From Kitasatospora phosalacinea (lineage in GTDB: Bacteria > Actinomycetota > Actinomycetes > Streptomycetales > Streptomycetaceae), in NCBI RefSeq assembly GCF_000716545.1, contig NZ_JNWZ01000051.1:1-47365 (forward strand): a DNA stretch of 47,365 nt, in the 5' to 3' direction. This document shows, piece by piece, positions 1-9,621 of the stretch (positions are counted from its first letter, which is position 1; each line of letters starts with the position of its first letter). The position numbers and the translations under genes were made by a program. The notes beneath the pieces are model-generated. The model searched no databases. It was not told the origin of the DNA and worked only from the letters and a program-made list of their open reading frames with translations.

Positions 1-1251
1 GAAGCCGGCGAACATCGCGAAGACGACGGTGCCGAACACCACGTAGTGGAAGTGCGCGACGACGAAGTACGAGTCCGAGACGTGGAAGTCGATCGGCGGG
101 GAGGCGAGCAGGACGCCCGTCAGGCCGCCGAACAGGAAGGTGACCAGGAAGCCGACCGTCCAGAGCATCGGGGTCTCGAAGCTCAGCGAGCCCTTCCACA
201 TGGTGCCGACCCAGTTGAAGAACTTCACACCGGTCGGGACCGCGATCAGGAAGGTCATGAACGAGAAGAACGGCAGCAGCACCTGTCCGGTCACGTACAT
301 GTGGTGCGCCCACACCGTCACCGAGAGGCCGGCGATGGCGATGGTCGCGGCGATCAGGCCGGAGTAGCCGAACATCGGCTTGCGGCTGAACACCGGGATG
401 ATCTCGGAGACGATGCCGAAGAACGGCAGCGCGATGATGTACACCTCGGGGTGGCCGAAGAACCAGAACAGGTGCTGCCAGAGCAGCGCTCCGCCGTTCG
501 TCGGGTCGAAGACGTGCGCCCCGAACTTGCGGTCCGCCTCCAGGGCGAACAGCGCGGCCGCGAGGACCGGGAAGGCCAGCAGGACCAGCACGGCGGTCAG
601 CAGGACGTTCCAGACGAAGATCGACATCCGGAACATCGTCATGCCGGGCGCGCGCATGCAGATGATCGTGGTGATGAAGTTGACCGCGCCGAGGATGGTG
701 CCGAAGCCGGAGAAGGCCAGACCCATGATCCACATGTCGGCGCCGATGCCCGGCGAGCGGACCGCGTCCGACAGCGGCGAGTAGGCGAACCAGCCGAAGT
801 CGGCCGCGCCCTGCGGGGTCAGGAAGCCCGCCACCGCGATGATCGAGCCGAACAGGTACAGCCAGTAGGCGAACATGTTCAGTCGCGGGAAGGCGACGTC
901 GGGGGCGCCGATCTGGAGCGGCATGATCCAGTTCGCGAAGCCGGCGAACAGCGGGGTGGCGAACATCAGCAGCATGATCGTGCCGTGCATGGTGAACGCC
1001 TGGTTGAACTGCTCGTTCGACAGGATCTGGGTGCCCGGGCGGGCCAGCTCGGCACGCATGACCAGGGCGAGCACGCCACCGATCAGGAAGAAGGCGAACG
1101 AGGTCGCCAGGTACATCGTGCCGATCGTCTTGTGGTCAGTGGTGGTCAGCCACTTGATGATCGCGTTGCCCGGCTTGCGCACCCGCGGAGTCCCCGAGGT
1201 GACGGCCCCGGCTCCCCCACCGGCCGCGGCGGGCTCGTTGAGGATGGTCAC
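1..1251 (-). CDS. ctaD: Cytochrome c oxidase subunit I, 3'-truncated by window edge
   Basis: This is the heme-copper catalytic subunit of the aa3-type terminal oxidase in the cytoplasmic membrane; it reduces oxygen to water and pumps protons. The reverse-strand translation from GTG at 1251 begins [12 protein letters not shown] and gives 417 residues of a protein usually about 570 long; the C-terminus lies left of the window. Visible family marks are TDHKTIG before the first membrane segment, the heme-ligand region [10 protein letters not shown], the CuB/tyrosine motif FGHPEVYI, the AHHMYV histidine pair and the final [10 protein letters not shown]. The GTG start overlaps the TGA of ctaC by four bases (GTGA), so the two are translationally coupled. 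The identification is secure; only the missing end is unknown. Confidence 0.97.
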   Translation of the reverse strand, partial: MTILNEPAAAGGGAGAVTSGTPRVRKPGNAIIKWLTTTDHKTIGTMYLATSFAFFLIGGVLALVMRAELARPGTQILSNEQFNQAFTMHGTIMLLMFATPLFAGFANWIMPLQIGAPDVAFPRLNMFAYWLYLFGSIIAVAGFLTPQGAADFGWFAYSPLSDAVRSPGIGADMWIMGLAFSGFGTILGAVNFITTIICMRAPGMTMFRMSIFVWNVLLTAVLVLLAFPVLAAALFALEADRKFGAHVFDPTNGGALLWQHLFWFFGHPEVYIIALPFFGIVSEIIPVFSRKPMFGYSGLIAATIAIAGLSVTVWAHHMYVTGQVLLPFFSFMTFLIAVPTGVKFFNWVGTMWKGSLSFETPMLWTVGFLVTFLFGGLTGVLLASPPIDFHVSDSYFVVAHFHYVVFGTVVFAMFAGF

Positions 1252-2108
1252 TTCTCTTCACTACTTCCCGTGGTGGGGAGGATGCCTGCGGGAACCGCAC
1301 CGGCCTGGCCCTTGTCGCGGAGGTCCTTGAGGTGCTGCTGGTAGTCCGCGGCCGACACGACCTTCACGTTGAACAGCATGCGCGAGTGGTCGGCACCACA
1401 GAGCTCGGCGCACTTGCCGCGGTAGGTCCCGAGCGCGGTCGGGGTGACCTGGAACTCGTTCACCACGCCCGGCACGACGTCCATCTTCATCATGAAGTTG
1501 ACGGGCCAGAAGTCGTGGATGACGTCGTTCGAGGTCAGTCGGAACTTCACGGTCTCGTTGATCGGCAGGTAGAGCGTCGGGGGCTCCTTGGTGCTGCCGA
1601 CCTCGTACGCGGCGGTGGTGCTCGCCGGGTCCGGGATCTCGGAGTTCTCGTAGTTGAACGCCCAACTCCACTGGAAGCCCACCACGTTGATGGTGTGCTG
1701 GGGCTTCGCGTCGACCTTCGTCAGGGTGGCCTCGTCGCGGGCGACGAAGTAGAACAGCACCGAGACGATGACGAGGGGGACCGCGGTGTACAGCGCCTCG
1801 ATGGGCACGTTGTACCGGGTCTGAGCGGGGACCTCCACCTTGGTGCGGCTGCGCCGGTGGAAGAACACGCTCCAGAGGATCAGACCCCACATCAGTGCGC
1901 CAACAACCAGAGCCGCGATCCACGAGCCCTGCCACATGTGAAGGACCAGCGGGCCTTCCTTGGTGACGGGGCTGGGGAGGCCAAGCCTGGGCAGGTCGTT
2001 GGCCGAGCAGCCGGTGGCGGTCGCGATGACGAGGCCCAGTGCCAGCGCCTGAGGCAGCTTCCGCCGCATCGTGCGCCGCGGCGAGCGGTCGGAGCCGTTG
2101 GGACTCAC
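1248..2108 (-). CDS. ctaC: Cytochrome c oxidase subunit II (lipoprotein)
   Basis: Subunit II carries the CuA centre that accepts electrons from cytochrome c (in actinobacteria from the cytochrome bcc complex) on the outer face of the membrane. The start is taken as GTG at 2108 ([12 protein letters not shown]), 286 residues, with AAGG just upstream; a longer reading from ATG at 2243 would add a basic tail unlike the family. An N-terminal hydrophobic stretch ends in the lipobox TATGC (Cys34), followed by two transmembrane helices ([17 protein letters not shown] and [14 protein letters not shown]). The CuA ligand block is [12 protein letters not shown] near the C-terminus, with the upstream His in VIHDFW. 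It is the first gene of the ctaC-ctaD pair. Confidence 0.97.
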   Translation of the reverse strand: MSPNGSDRSPRRTMRRKLPQALALGLVIATATGCSANDLPRLGLPSPVTKEGPLVLHMWQGSWIAALVVGALMWGLILWSVFFHRRSRTKVEVPAQTRYNVPIEALYTAVPLVIVSVLFYFVARDEATLTKVDAKPQHTINVVGFQWSWAFNYENSEIPDPASTTAAYEVGSTKEPPTLYLPINETVKFRLTSNDVIHDFWPVNFMMKMDVVPGVVNEFQVTPTALGTYRGKCAELCGADHSRMLFNVKVVSAADYQQHLKDLRDKGQAGAVPAGILPTTGSSEEK

Positions 2109-2470
2109 GTAGCGCCTTCCCGAAGTCTCGCCCGCGAACGCACCACCGGGAGGAGACCGTTGCGGGGTCTCCTCGGCGGTCCGGCCACGGGCACGGTTTG
2201 AATGCTTATGCGGGCCAAACGCTACTCCATCCTTATGCGGCACTCACGGGCAGCCCCCGGTAACGCGCCGCCCGGCTACCCGATCAGCCCCCGAGGGGTG
2301 AACCGCCCCCGCGGGGCGGACGGAGTCGCAGGTCATGGCGGACATCAGAGCCTCCCACGGCCGAACGGGCGACCGTACGGCGACACGCGGGTGACGGACC
2401 GTCGGCTCCCCGGCCGACCGGGAGGAATCACCCCGTAAGGGGCACCGTCCGCGTCGTCTACGGTGGCCCG
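2109..2470. other. Divergent intergenic region ctaC / desulfurase-tusA
   Basis: There is no gene here. The left part holds the ctaC leader and the CTTATGCGG direct repeat. The right end holds TACGGT at 2459-2464, six bases before the GTG of the desulfurase gene and without a Shine-Dalgarno sequence, so that gene is probably leaderless. Nothing else recognisable was seen between about 2245 and 2455. Confidence 0.55.
2202..2240. promoter_or_regulatory. Direct repeat flanking a -10-like hexamer upstream of ctaC
   Basis: ATGCTTATGCGG at 2202-2213 recurs as ATCCTTATGCGG at 2229-2240, 27 bp apart with one mismatch. Read toward ctaC the repeat is CCGCATAAG, and TAGCGT (complement of 2219-2224), a TAnnnT -10 candidate, lies between the copies. 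They sit about 95-130 bp before the ctaC start. A two-site operator for the oxidase genes is inferred. Confidence 0.4.
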
Positions 2471-3850
2471 GTGCCCTACTTCGACGCCGCCTCCACCGCC
2501 CCGCTGCACCCCGTCGCCCGGCAGGCCCTGCTCGCCGCCCTCGACGAGGGCTGGGCCGACCCCGCCCGGCTGCACCGCTCCGCCCGGCAGGCCCGGATGC
2601 TGCTGGACGCCGCCCGGGAGACCACGGCCGAGGCGCTCGGCGCCCGGCCCGACGAGGTCTCCTTCACCGCATCCGGCACCCAGGCCCTCCAGTTGGGCCT
2701 GCTCGGCGCCCTGCGCGGCCACCGCCGCCGGGGCGCCCACCTGGTGCACTCCGCGGTCGAGCACTCCGCCGTGCTGCACACCGCCGAGCGCTGGGAGGCC
2801 GACGGCAACGCCGTCACCTCCGTCCCGGTCGACCGCCACGGCCTGGTGTCCGCCGAGGAGTTCGCCGCCGCGCTGCGCCCCGACACCGCGCTCGCCGTGC
2901 TGCAGTCCGCCAACCACGAGGTCGGCACCCTGCAGCCGGTCACCGAGACCGCCGCGCTGCTCGGCGACGTCCCGCTGCTGGTCGACGCCGCGCAGAGCGC
3001 CGGACGCCTGCCCGTCCCGGTCGGCTGGTCGGTGCTGGCCGCCAGCGCCCACAAGTGGGGCGGCCCGGCCGGCGTCGGGGTGCTCGCCGTCCGCAAGGGC
3101 GTCCGGTACTCCTCGCCGCTGCCCGCCGACGACCGCGAGGGCGGCCGGGTGCCCGGCTTCCCCAACGTCCCGGCGATCGTCGCCGCCGCGGCCTCGCTGC
3201 GCGCCGTCCGGGCCGAGGCCGAGGCCGAGAACGCCCGCCTGCGCGAACTCGTCGACCTGATCCGCCACCGCGTCCCGGAGTCGGTCCCCGCCGTCGAGGT
3301 GGTCGGCCACCCCGAGCGGCGGCTCCCGCACCTGGTGACCTTCTCCTGCCTCTACGTGGACGGCGAGGTGCTGCTCACCGAGCTCGACCGGGCCGGCTTC
3401 GCGGTCAGCTCCGGCTCCTCCTGCACCTCCAGCACCCTGGCGCCCAGCCACGTGCTGGCCGCGATGGGCGTCCTCACCGAGGGCAACCTGCGCGTCTCAC
3501 TGCCCGCCGGCACCACCCGCGCCGAGGTCGACGCCTTCCTCGACGTCCTCCCCCGGGTCGTCGCCGACGTCCGCGCCCCGCTCGGCCTCGACCTCCCGGC
3601 GACCGGCTCCGCCGGGGCGCTGGTCCTCGACACCCTCGGCAAGCGCTGCCCGATCCCGGTCATCGAGCTCGCCAAGCACATCGGCGAGGTCGCCCCCGGC
3701 GGCCTCGTCGCCGTCCTCTCCGACGACGAGGCGGCCCGCCACGACATCCCCGCCTGGTGCGGGATGTGCGGCCACACCTACACCGGCGAGGCCCCCGCCA
3801 CGGAGTACGGGGGCACCCGCGGCACGGCGTACCTGGTGCGGAGGTCGTGA
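2471..3850 (+). CDS. Cysteine desulfurase (class V aminotransferase) fused to TusA domain
   Basis: A 459-residue fusion. Residues 1 to about 370 are a NifS/IscS-like PLP enzyme: opening YFDAASTAPLHP, Schiff-base lysine K195 in ASAHKWGG, and the persulfide loop cysteine C318 in SSGSSCTSS. Residues from about 383 form a TusA/SirA sulfur-carrier domain with C393 in KRCPIPVIEL, plus extra cysteines in WCGMCGH. The expected role is to take sulfur from L-cysteine and pass it to the attached carrier thiol, feeding thio-modification or Fe-S assembly; the acceptor cannot be read from the sequence. The start at 2471 is supported by family alignment (VPYFDAAST) and by a TACGGT hexamer six bases upstream, which suggests a leaderless mRNA. 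It converges on the kinase gene with only 19 bp between stops. Confidence 0.9.
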   Translation: MPYFDAASTAPLHPVARQALLAALDEGWADPARLHRSARQARMLLDAARETTAEALGARPDEVSFTASGTQALQLGLLGALRGHRRRGAHLVHSAVEHSAVLHTAERWEADGNAVTSVPVDRHGLVSAEEFAAALRPDTALAVLQSANHEVGTLQPVTETAALLGDVPLLVDAAQSAGRLPVPVGWSVLAASAHKWGGPAGVGVLAVRKGVRYSSPLPADDREGGRVPGFPNVPAIVAAAASLRAVRAEAEAENARLRELVDLIRHRVPESVPAVEVVGHPERRLPHLVTFSCLYVDGEVLLTELDRAGFAVSSGSSCTSSTLAPSHVLAAMGVLTEGNLRVSLPAGTTRAEVDAFLDVLPRVVADVRAPLGLDLPATGSAGALVLDTLGKRCPIPVIELAKHIGEVAPGGLVAVLSDDEAARHDIPAWCGMCGHTYTGEAPATEYGGTRGTAYLVRRS

Positions 3851-3869
3851 GACCTCAGGGGCCCGCCGT

Positions 3870-4925
<1,056 letters not shown>

Positions 4926-5052
4926 CTACCGATCGGTAAGGCTGTCTTCCGGACGCGCGGCGGCCTAGGGTCGCCAGTACGGGGGCCGGACGCGGCCCCC
5001 GTCCAGTCCGCGGCGCCGTGGCCGCGGCACAGCGATCGGAGCTGGGTAGCGC

Positions 5053-5271
5053 ATGGTGATCGATCACTCCTCCGGACGGGCGGCGGGCCGCCGCACCGAG
5101 GACCCCGAGACCGAGACGCTGGCCGAACTGCTGGATTCCTCCCGCCGATTGGGCCGGTTCTGGCCGGTCTTCGGGCCGCTTCCGGCGGTCTCCGCTCCGG
5201 CGGCGCCGGTCGTCCGGGTGCCGGTGGCGGCGCGCCGGGTGGTGGCGGGCATGCCGGAGTACGGCGGGTAG
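5053..5271 (+). CDS. Small hypothetical protein
   Basis: A possible 72-residue protein, MVIDHSSGRAAGRRTEDPE..., with an acidic/serine-rich start, the stretch LLDSSRRLGRFWPVFGPLPA and an Ala/Val/Pro-rich tail. GGAGCTGGG precedes the ATG by about ten bases, and the frame fills the gap between the divergent kinase and the lipoprotein gene on the same strand. No family is recognised. Chance open frames are common at this GC, so it is kept only as plausible. Confidence 0.4.
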   Translation: MVIDHSSGRAAGRRTEDPETETLAELLDSSRRLGRFWPVFGPLPAVSAPAAPVVRVPVAARRVVAGMPEYGG

Positions 5272-5356
5272 CGGCGGAACCGGTTTCCTCCGGGGCACGT
5301 CAAATCGGCGCGATGCCGCCCACGGCACCGCACGACCCTCGGGAGGAACGCAGATC

Positions 5357-5974
5357 ATGGACGACAGCACCGCAGCCGTCTCCGCCAAGACCCGGCACGC
5401 GCGCCGGGCGGCCGCCGCGCTGGCCGGCGCGGCCCTCGCGGCCGGCCTGCTGACCGCGTGCGGCAGCTCGGGCCCGCCCACCTCCGCCACCGGCTCGCCG
5501 AGCACGACCGCGAGCCCCGCCCCGGGCAGCCCCGCCGCCTCGCCGTCCGCCAGCCCCTCGCCGTCCCCCTCGCAGCCGGCCGCGTCGGACCCGGCCGCGA
5601 GCGCGAGCCCGCAGCCCTCGGCGGCGCAGCCGACCACGCCCGGGATAGCCGTCGGGGAGCGCCCGCCGACGGCGGTGAAGATCCCGGCGTCCGGGTACCG
5701 GCAGGACGGGCCGACCCGGCTGACGGTGTTCTTCACCGCCGGGATCTGCGACAAGTACGGGGTGCGGGTCGAGGAGGACACCCCGCCGGTGGTCAAGCTG
5801 CGGGTGGTGATCACCCAGACCGCGGAGCCGGGCAAGGCGTGCCCGCAGGTGATGAAGGAGCAGCAGGCGAGCGTCACGCTGTCGAAGCCGATGACCGGCG
5901 GCGGCGTGGTGGACACCGCGACGGACGAGCAGCTGCCGGTGCAGAGCGGTACGGCCGGGGGCGACCCCCGCTAG
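5357..5974 (+). CDS. Putative lipoprotein with Pro/Ser/Ala-rich linker
   Basis: A 205-residue exported protein of unknown function. The ATG at 5357 follows GGGAGG by ten bases. The N-terminus is basic (KTRHARR), followed by an Ala/Leu-rich hydrophobic segment and lipobox LTAC with Cys35, so it should be lipid-anchored on the outer face of the membrane. Residues about 36-97 are a low-complexity Ser/Pro/Ala/Thr spacer. The C-terminal 100 residues (VKIPASGYRQDGPTRLTVFF...) look like a small beta-rich domain with two cysteines (GICDKY and KACPQV) that could form a disulfide. It ends before a strong two-way hairpin. No enzymatic motif is visible. Confidence 0.8.
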   Translation: MDDSTAAVSAKTRHARRAAAALAGAALAAGLLTACGSSGPPTSATGSPSTTASPAPGSPAASPSASPSPSPSQPAASDPAASASPQPSAAQPTTPGIAVGERPPTAVKIPASGYRQDGPTRLTVFFTAGICDKYGVRVEEDTPPVVKLRVVITQTAEPGKACPQVMKEQQASVTLSKPMTGGGVVDTATDEQLPVQSGTAGGDPR

Positions 5975-5992
5975 GACTCGGGCGAACGCCGC

Positions 5993-6027
5993 GAGGGCGG
6001 CTCCCCCGTGCTGGGGGAGCCGCCCTC
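5993..6027. terminator. Bidirectional hairpin terminator between lipoprotein gene and erpA
   Basis: A perfect 15-bp inverted repeat (left arm 5993-6007 GAGGGCGGCTCCCCC, loop GTGCT, right arm 6013-6027) lies between two convergent genes. There is no U-tract, as usual for Streptomyces terminators. Confidence 0.85.
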
Positions 6028-6055
6028 GGCGTGCCGGGCCTCGGAGAGGCGGGGC

Positions 6056-6409
6056 TCAGCTGAACGAGTCGCCGCAGGCGCAGGAGCCGGTGGCGTTCGG
6101 GTTGTCGATCGTGAAGCCCTGCTTCTCGATGGTGTCCACGAAGTCGACGGTGGCGCCGCCCAGGTAGGGGGCGCTCATCCGGTCGGTGACGACCTTGACA
6201 CCGTTGAAGTCCTTGACGACGTCGCCGTCCAGCGAACGCTCGTCGAAGAACAGCTGGTAGCGCAGGCCCGAGCAGCCGCCGGGCTGCACGGCGACGCGCA
6301 GCGAGAGGTCGTCGCGGCCTTCCTGCTCCAGCAGGCCCTTGACCTTGGCCGCGGCGGCATCGGTGAGGAGAATGCCACTCTCGACGGTGGTCTCGTCCTG
6401 GACGGTCAT
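6056..6409 (-). CDS. erpA: Iron-sulfur cluster insertion protein ErpA (HesB/IscA family)
   Basis: A 117-residue A-type Fe-S carrier that receives clusters from the SUF system and delivers them to apo-proteins. The start is ATG at 6409 (MTVQDETTVESGILLTD) with CGGGAG upstream; the longer frame to 6565 is not family-like. The three conserved cysteines are present: C46 in PGGCSGLRY and C110/C112 in GSCACGDSFS at the very end. NadA (4.3 kb away) and LipA in this window are plausible clients, though this is inference. A CCCGGA/TCCGGG inverted repeat sits about 55 bp upstream. Confidence 0.95.
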   Translation of the reverse strand: MTVQDETTVESGILLTDAAAAKVKGLLEQEGRDDLSLRVAVQPGGCSGLRYQLFFDERSLDGDVVKDFNGVKVVTDRMSAPYLGGATVDFVDTIEKQGFTIDNPNATGSCACGDSFS

Positions 6410-6461
6410 GCTTACTCCCGGTCTGTGACGACGGTGATCCGCCAGTGCCAACCAGCGGCCC

Positions 6462-6479
6462 CCCGGATTCATTTCCGGG
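6462..6479. promoter_or_regulatory. Inverted repeat upstream of erpA
   Basis: CCCGGA at 6462-6467 and TCCGGG at 6474-6479 form a perfect 6-bp inverted repeat with a 6-nt spacer, in the 205-bp gap between divergent erpA and the acetyltransferase gene. Position 53 bp before the erpA start fits an operator; no regulator is identified. Confidence 0.35.
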
Positions 6480-6614
6480 AGGTGGTGCGTTCGGGGGACT
6501 TTTTTCGTCGCCCACTCCCCCACGTACCCATGCTCGCACACCCGGCGGGGCGGGTCACCGTCCACTTCGGCAAAGCGCTACCGCCCGCGCACCGGGCGCA
6601 GCAGGATGTGACGG

Positions 6615-7496
6615 GTGATCATTCGTCAGCTCAGGGACACCGCAGAGGACGCCGAGGCCGTCGACCGGATCGCCCGGGCGGCCTTCCGCGACCTGGACAG
6701 CCGGCCGCCGGACGACCCGGACACCCCGGCGGACGTGCGCCGCCGGATCCGCGGCACGGCCCGCACCCGGCACCTGGCGGCCACCGACCCGCAGGGGTGC
6801 TGGATCGCCGAGCAGGGCGGTGAGGCGGTGGGGGCGGCGCTGTCGCTGCGCCGCGAGGGGGTGTGGGTGCTGGCGCTGTTCGTGGTGCTGCCCGCCGCGC
6901 AGGGGCAGGGGGTGGGCCGGCTGCTGCTGGAGCGGGCCACCGCGTACGGGCGCGGCTGCCTGCGCGGCATGCTCTGCGCCTCGCCGGCGCCGGCGGCGGC
7001 GAGGCGCTACCGGCGGGCCGGGTTCACGCTCCACCCGGCGATGCGGCTGACCGGGCGGGTGGACCGGGAGCGGCTGCTGGACCCGGGCGAGATCCCGGTG
7101 CACGCGGGCAACTCGACGCACCTGCACCTGCTGGACTCGGTGGACCGCCGGGTGCGGGGGGCGGCGCACGGCCCGGACCACCCGTTCATGCTGGCGCACT
7201 TCGAGGAACTGCTGGTCGCGGACACCCTGGCCGGGACGGGCTACTGCTACCGGGACGGCGGCGAGGTCCAGTTGGTCGCGGCGACCTCCAAGCGGATCGC
7301 CGTCCGGCTGCTGCGCGAGGCGCTGGCCCGCGTCCCGGTCGGGACGGAGGCGAACGTCTCCTTCCTGACCGCCGAGCAGGAGTGGGCGGTGGACGTCGGC
7401 CTCGACCTGGGGCTGTCACTGTCCACCCGCGGCTACCTCGGTCTGCGCGGCATGCGCCCGCCGGTGCCATACGTCCCCAACGGGGGGTACCTGTAG
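6615..7496 (+). CDS. GNAT-family N-acetyltransferase
   Basis: A 293-residue protein with an N-terminal GNAT fold: acetyl-CoA loop QGQGVGRLLLER around residues 96-107 after the beta-4 strand GVWVLALFVVLP, and the second substrate-side motif ARRYRRAGFTLHPAM. The remaining 150 residues (LHLLDSVDRRVRG... to VPYVPNGGYL) look like a second, degenerate GNAT-like half, so it may be a two-domain enzyme. The acceptor amine is unknown. The start is GTG 6615; CAGGAT lies seven bases upstream and could be a -10 of a leaderless message or a weak ribosome site. It converges on the decarboxylase gene. Confidence 0.85.
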   Translation: MIIRQLRDTAEDAEAVDRIARAAFRDLDSRPPDDPDTPADVRRRIRGTARTRHLAATDPQGCWIAEQGGEAVGAALSLRREGVWVLALFVVLPAAQGQGVGRLLLERATAYGRGCLRGMLCASPAPAAARRYRRAGFTLHPAMRLTGRVDRERLLDPGEIPVHAGNSTHLHLLDSVDRRVRGAAHGPDHPFMLAHFEELLVADTLAGTGYCYRDGGEVQLVAATSKRIAVRLLREALARVPVGTEANVSFLTAEQEWAVDVGLDLGLSLSTRGYLGLRGMRPPVPYVPNGGYL

Positions 7497-7521
7497 GGAG
7501 AGCCCGGCAGGGGCTCCCCTA
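7494..7521. terminator. Convergent terminator hairpin that includes both stop codons
   Basis: TAGGGAGAGCCC (from 7494) can pair with GGGCTCCCCTA (ending 7521) across a short loop with one bulge. The hairpin contains the TAG of the acetyltransferase gene and the complement of the decarboxylase stop, in a gap of only 22 bp. Confidence 0.6.
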
Positions 7522-8886
7522 CCGCATCGTGTCGAGGATCTCCCGGACCATCTCCATCGTCGTGCCCGGGTGCAGGAAGGCGAAGCGGGCCACGGTCTCG
7601 CCGTCCCAGCCGGTGGGGGTGACGAAGCCGACCTGGTCGGCGAGGAGCTGCCGGGACCAGCGGTAGTAGTCGTCGTGGGTCCAGCCCTTGCGGCGGAAGC
7701 AGACGGCGGAGAGCTGCGGGTCGTGGAGGAGTTCGAGGTGGTCGGTGTCGCGGATGAGCCGCGCGGTGGCGCGGGCCAGGCTCAGGCCGGCCTCGATGGC
7801 GTCGGTGTAGGCCTGGACGCCGTGGACGGCGAGGGAGAACCAGAGCGGGAGGCCGCGGGCGCGGCGGGTGAGGTGGTAGGCGTAGTCGGTGGGGTTCCAC
7901 TCGTCGCCCTCGGTGTGCAGGACGTCGAGGTAGGAGGCGTCCTGGGTGTGGACGGCGCGGGCCAGGCGCGGTTCGCGGTAGAGCAGGGCGGCGCAGTCGA
8001 ACGGGGCGAACAGCCACTTGTGCGGGTCGACGACGAAGCTGTCGGCGTGCTCGATGCCGTTGTAGCGCTCGCGGACGGAGGGGGCGAAGAGGCCGGCGCC
8101 GCCGTACGCGCCGTCGACGTGGAACCAGAGGTCGTGCTCGCGGGCGACCTCGGCGATGCCGGCGAGGTCGTCGACGATGCCCTCGTTGGTGGTGCCGGCG
8201 GTGCCGACGACGGCGATGACGGTCTCGGGGTGCGGGTCGGCGGCCAGGGCGGCGCGCAGGGCGGGGCCGGTGAGGCGGCGGTCGACGGCGGGGACGGGGA
8301 AGGCTTCGACGCCGATGATGTTGAAGGTGTTCTTGACCGAGGAGTGCACCTGGTCGGCGACGGCGATCCGCAGCCGGGCCCCGGGGCCGGCCCCCAGCCG
8401 GCGCCTCGCGGTGTCGCGGGCGACGACCAGCGCGGAGAGGTTGCCGGCCGAGCCGCCGGAGACGAAGGTGCCGCCGGCGCTCGCGGGCAGGCCGGCCCGG
8501 TCCGCTATCAGGCGCAGGACCTGGTTCTCGGCGGCGATCGCGCCGGCCGCCTCCAGCCAGGAGATGCCCTGCAGGGAGGCGCAGGAGACGACCATGTCGA
8601 AGAGCAGGGCGGCCTTGGTGGGGGCGCAGGGGATGAAGGAGAGGTAGCGCGGGCTGTCGGCGGAGATGACGGCGCGGGAGAGCTCGTGGTCGTAGAGCTT
8701 GAGCACGTCGGCGGGGTGGTTGCCGTGGTCGTTGAGCAGCCCGGCGAGGGCCTCGCGCAGGTGGGTGCCGTCGCCGGGGTGGTCGAGCGGGACGGGGTCG
8801 TACTGCAGCCGCTCGCGCATGTAGTCGAAGACGAGGTCGACCAGCTGGTTGTCCGGCTTGTGCATGCGGTCGGGGGCTGCGTACAC
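7519..8886 (-). CDS. PLP-dependent group II amino acid decarboxylase
   Basis: A 455-residue enzyme of the aromatic/diaminobutyrate/glutamate decarboxylase fold. The PLP lysine is K290 in VDPHKWLFAPFDCAALLYRE; HVDGAYGGAGLF carries the Asp that binds the pyridine nitrogen, and TAGTTNEG and SGGSAGNLSAL are cofactor loops. The reaction would be removal of CO2 from an amino acid; the substrate is not determined. The start is set at GTG 8886 because AGAGGA lies six bases upstream; an ATG at 8922 adds 12 residues without a ribosome site, and an ATG at 8865 is also possible. The Lrp-type regulator gene lies just upstream on the same strand and may control it. Confidence 0.88.
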   Translation of the reverse strand: MYAAPDRMHKPDNQLVDLVFDYMRERLQYDPVPLDHPGDGTHLREALAGLLNDHGNHPADVLKLYDHELSRAVISADSPRYLSFIPCAPTKAALLFDMVVSCASLQGISWLEAAGAIAAENQVLRLIADRAGLPASAGGTFVSGGSAGNLSALVVARDTARRRLGAGPGARLRIAVADQVHSSVKNTFNIIGVEAFPVPAVDRRLTGPALRAALAADPHPETVIAVVGTAGTTNEGIVDDLAGIAEVAREHDLWFHVDGAYGGAGLFAPSVRERYNGIEHADSFVVDPHKWLFAPFDCAALLYREPRLARAVHTQDASYLDVLHTEGDEWNPTDYAYHLTRRARGLPLWFSLAVHGVQAYTDAIEAGLSLARATARLIRDTDHLELLHDPQLSAVCFRRKGWTHDDYYRWSRQLLADQVGFVTPTGWDGETVARFAFLHPGTTMEMVREILDTMR

Positions 8887-9031
8887 GGGTGTCCTCTTCG
8901 CTGCGGGCGGTGCTGGGGTCATGATCAGCGTAGGCAGCGGGGGTGGGCGGGCGCGCGTCGGAACGGGGCTGTCCGGGGCCGGTTTCCTGCGTGTTCGGGC
9001 GGGGGCGCGCAGGAAAGCTGCGCCGGGTGGG

Positions 9032-9493
9032 TCACAGGAGCTGGGAGAGGACCACGGAGGAGCGGCTGCGCTGGACGCCGGGCTCCTTGCGGATGCGCTC
9101 GATGACGGCTTCCAGGTGGCGGGTGTCGGCGGCGCGCAGGTGGACCAGGGCGTCGGGGTCGCCGGTGACCGTCCAGGCGGCGGCGACCTCGGGGAACTGG
9201 CGCAGGGTGGCGAGCAGTTCCTCGGGCGAGGTGCGGGGGCGGCAGTAGACCTCGACGAAGGCCTCGGTGCGCCAGCCGAGCAGGTCGGGGTCGAGGACGA
9301 CGGTGAAGCCGCGGACCACGCCGCGCGCCCGCAGCCGGTCGATCCGGCGGCGGACGGCGGTGGCGGAGAGGTTGGTGAGCAGTCCGATCTCGGCGTAGGA
9401 GGCGCGGCCGTCGCGGCTGAGGTGTTCGAGCAGCAGGCGGTCGGTGTCGTCGAGCGCCTGCCGGCCGGGCTCGGGCGGCCGGGGGATGCTCAT
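9032..9493 (-). CDS. Lrp/AsnC-family transcriptional regulator
   Basis: A 153-residue protein. Residues about 13-65 form the winged helix-turn-helix (LDDTDRLLLEHLSRDGRASYAEIG... ATAVRRRIDRL), and residues 75-150 the RAM effector-binding domain (GWRTEAFVEVYCRP ... AAWTVTGDPDALVHL). Such proteins form octamers that sense amino acids. AAGGGG precedes ATG 9493. The decarboxylase gene follows 145 bp downstream on the same strand, so a role in amino-acid-responsive control of that gene is the simplest reading; this is inference. Confidence 0.92.
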   Translation of the reverse strand: MSIPRPPEPGRQALDDTDRLLLEHLSRDGRASYAEIGLLTNLSATAVRRRIDRLRARGVVRGFTVVLDPDLLGWRTEAFVEVYCRPRTSPEELLATLRQFPEVAAAWTVTGDPDALVHLRAADTRHLEAVIERIRKEPGVQRSRSSVVLSQLL

Positions 9494-9621
9494 GCGCGCC
9501 CCTTGACGATGTGCTCGCTGCGCTCGCTCATGGCGGGGCTCCACGGGTGGTGCGGGTGAGGGTGGTGAGCCGTGGTGGCACGGCTCGGCGGGCCCCATTC
9601 TCGCGGACGGTCGGAGTCCGG

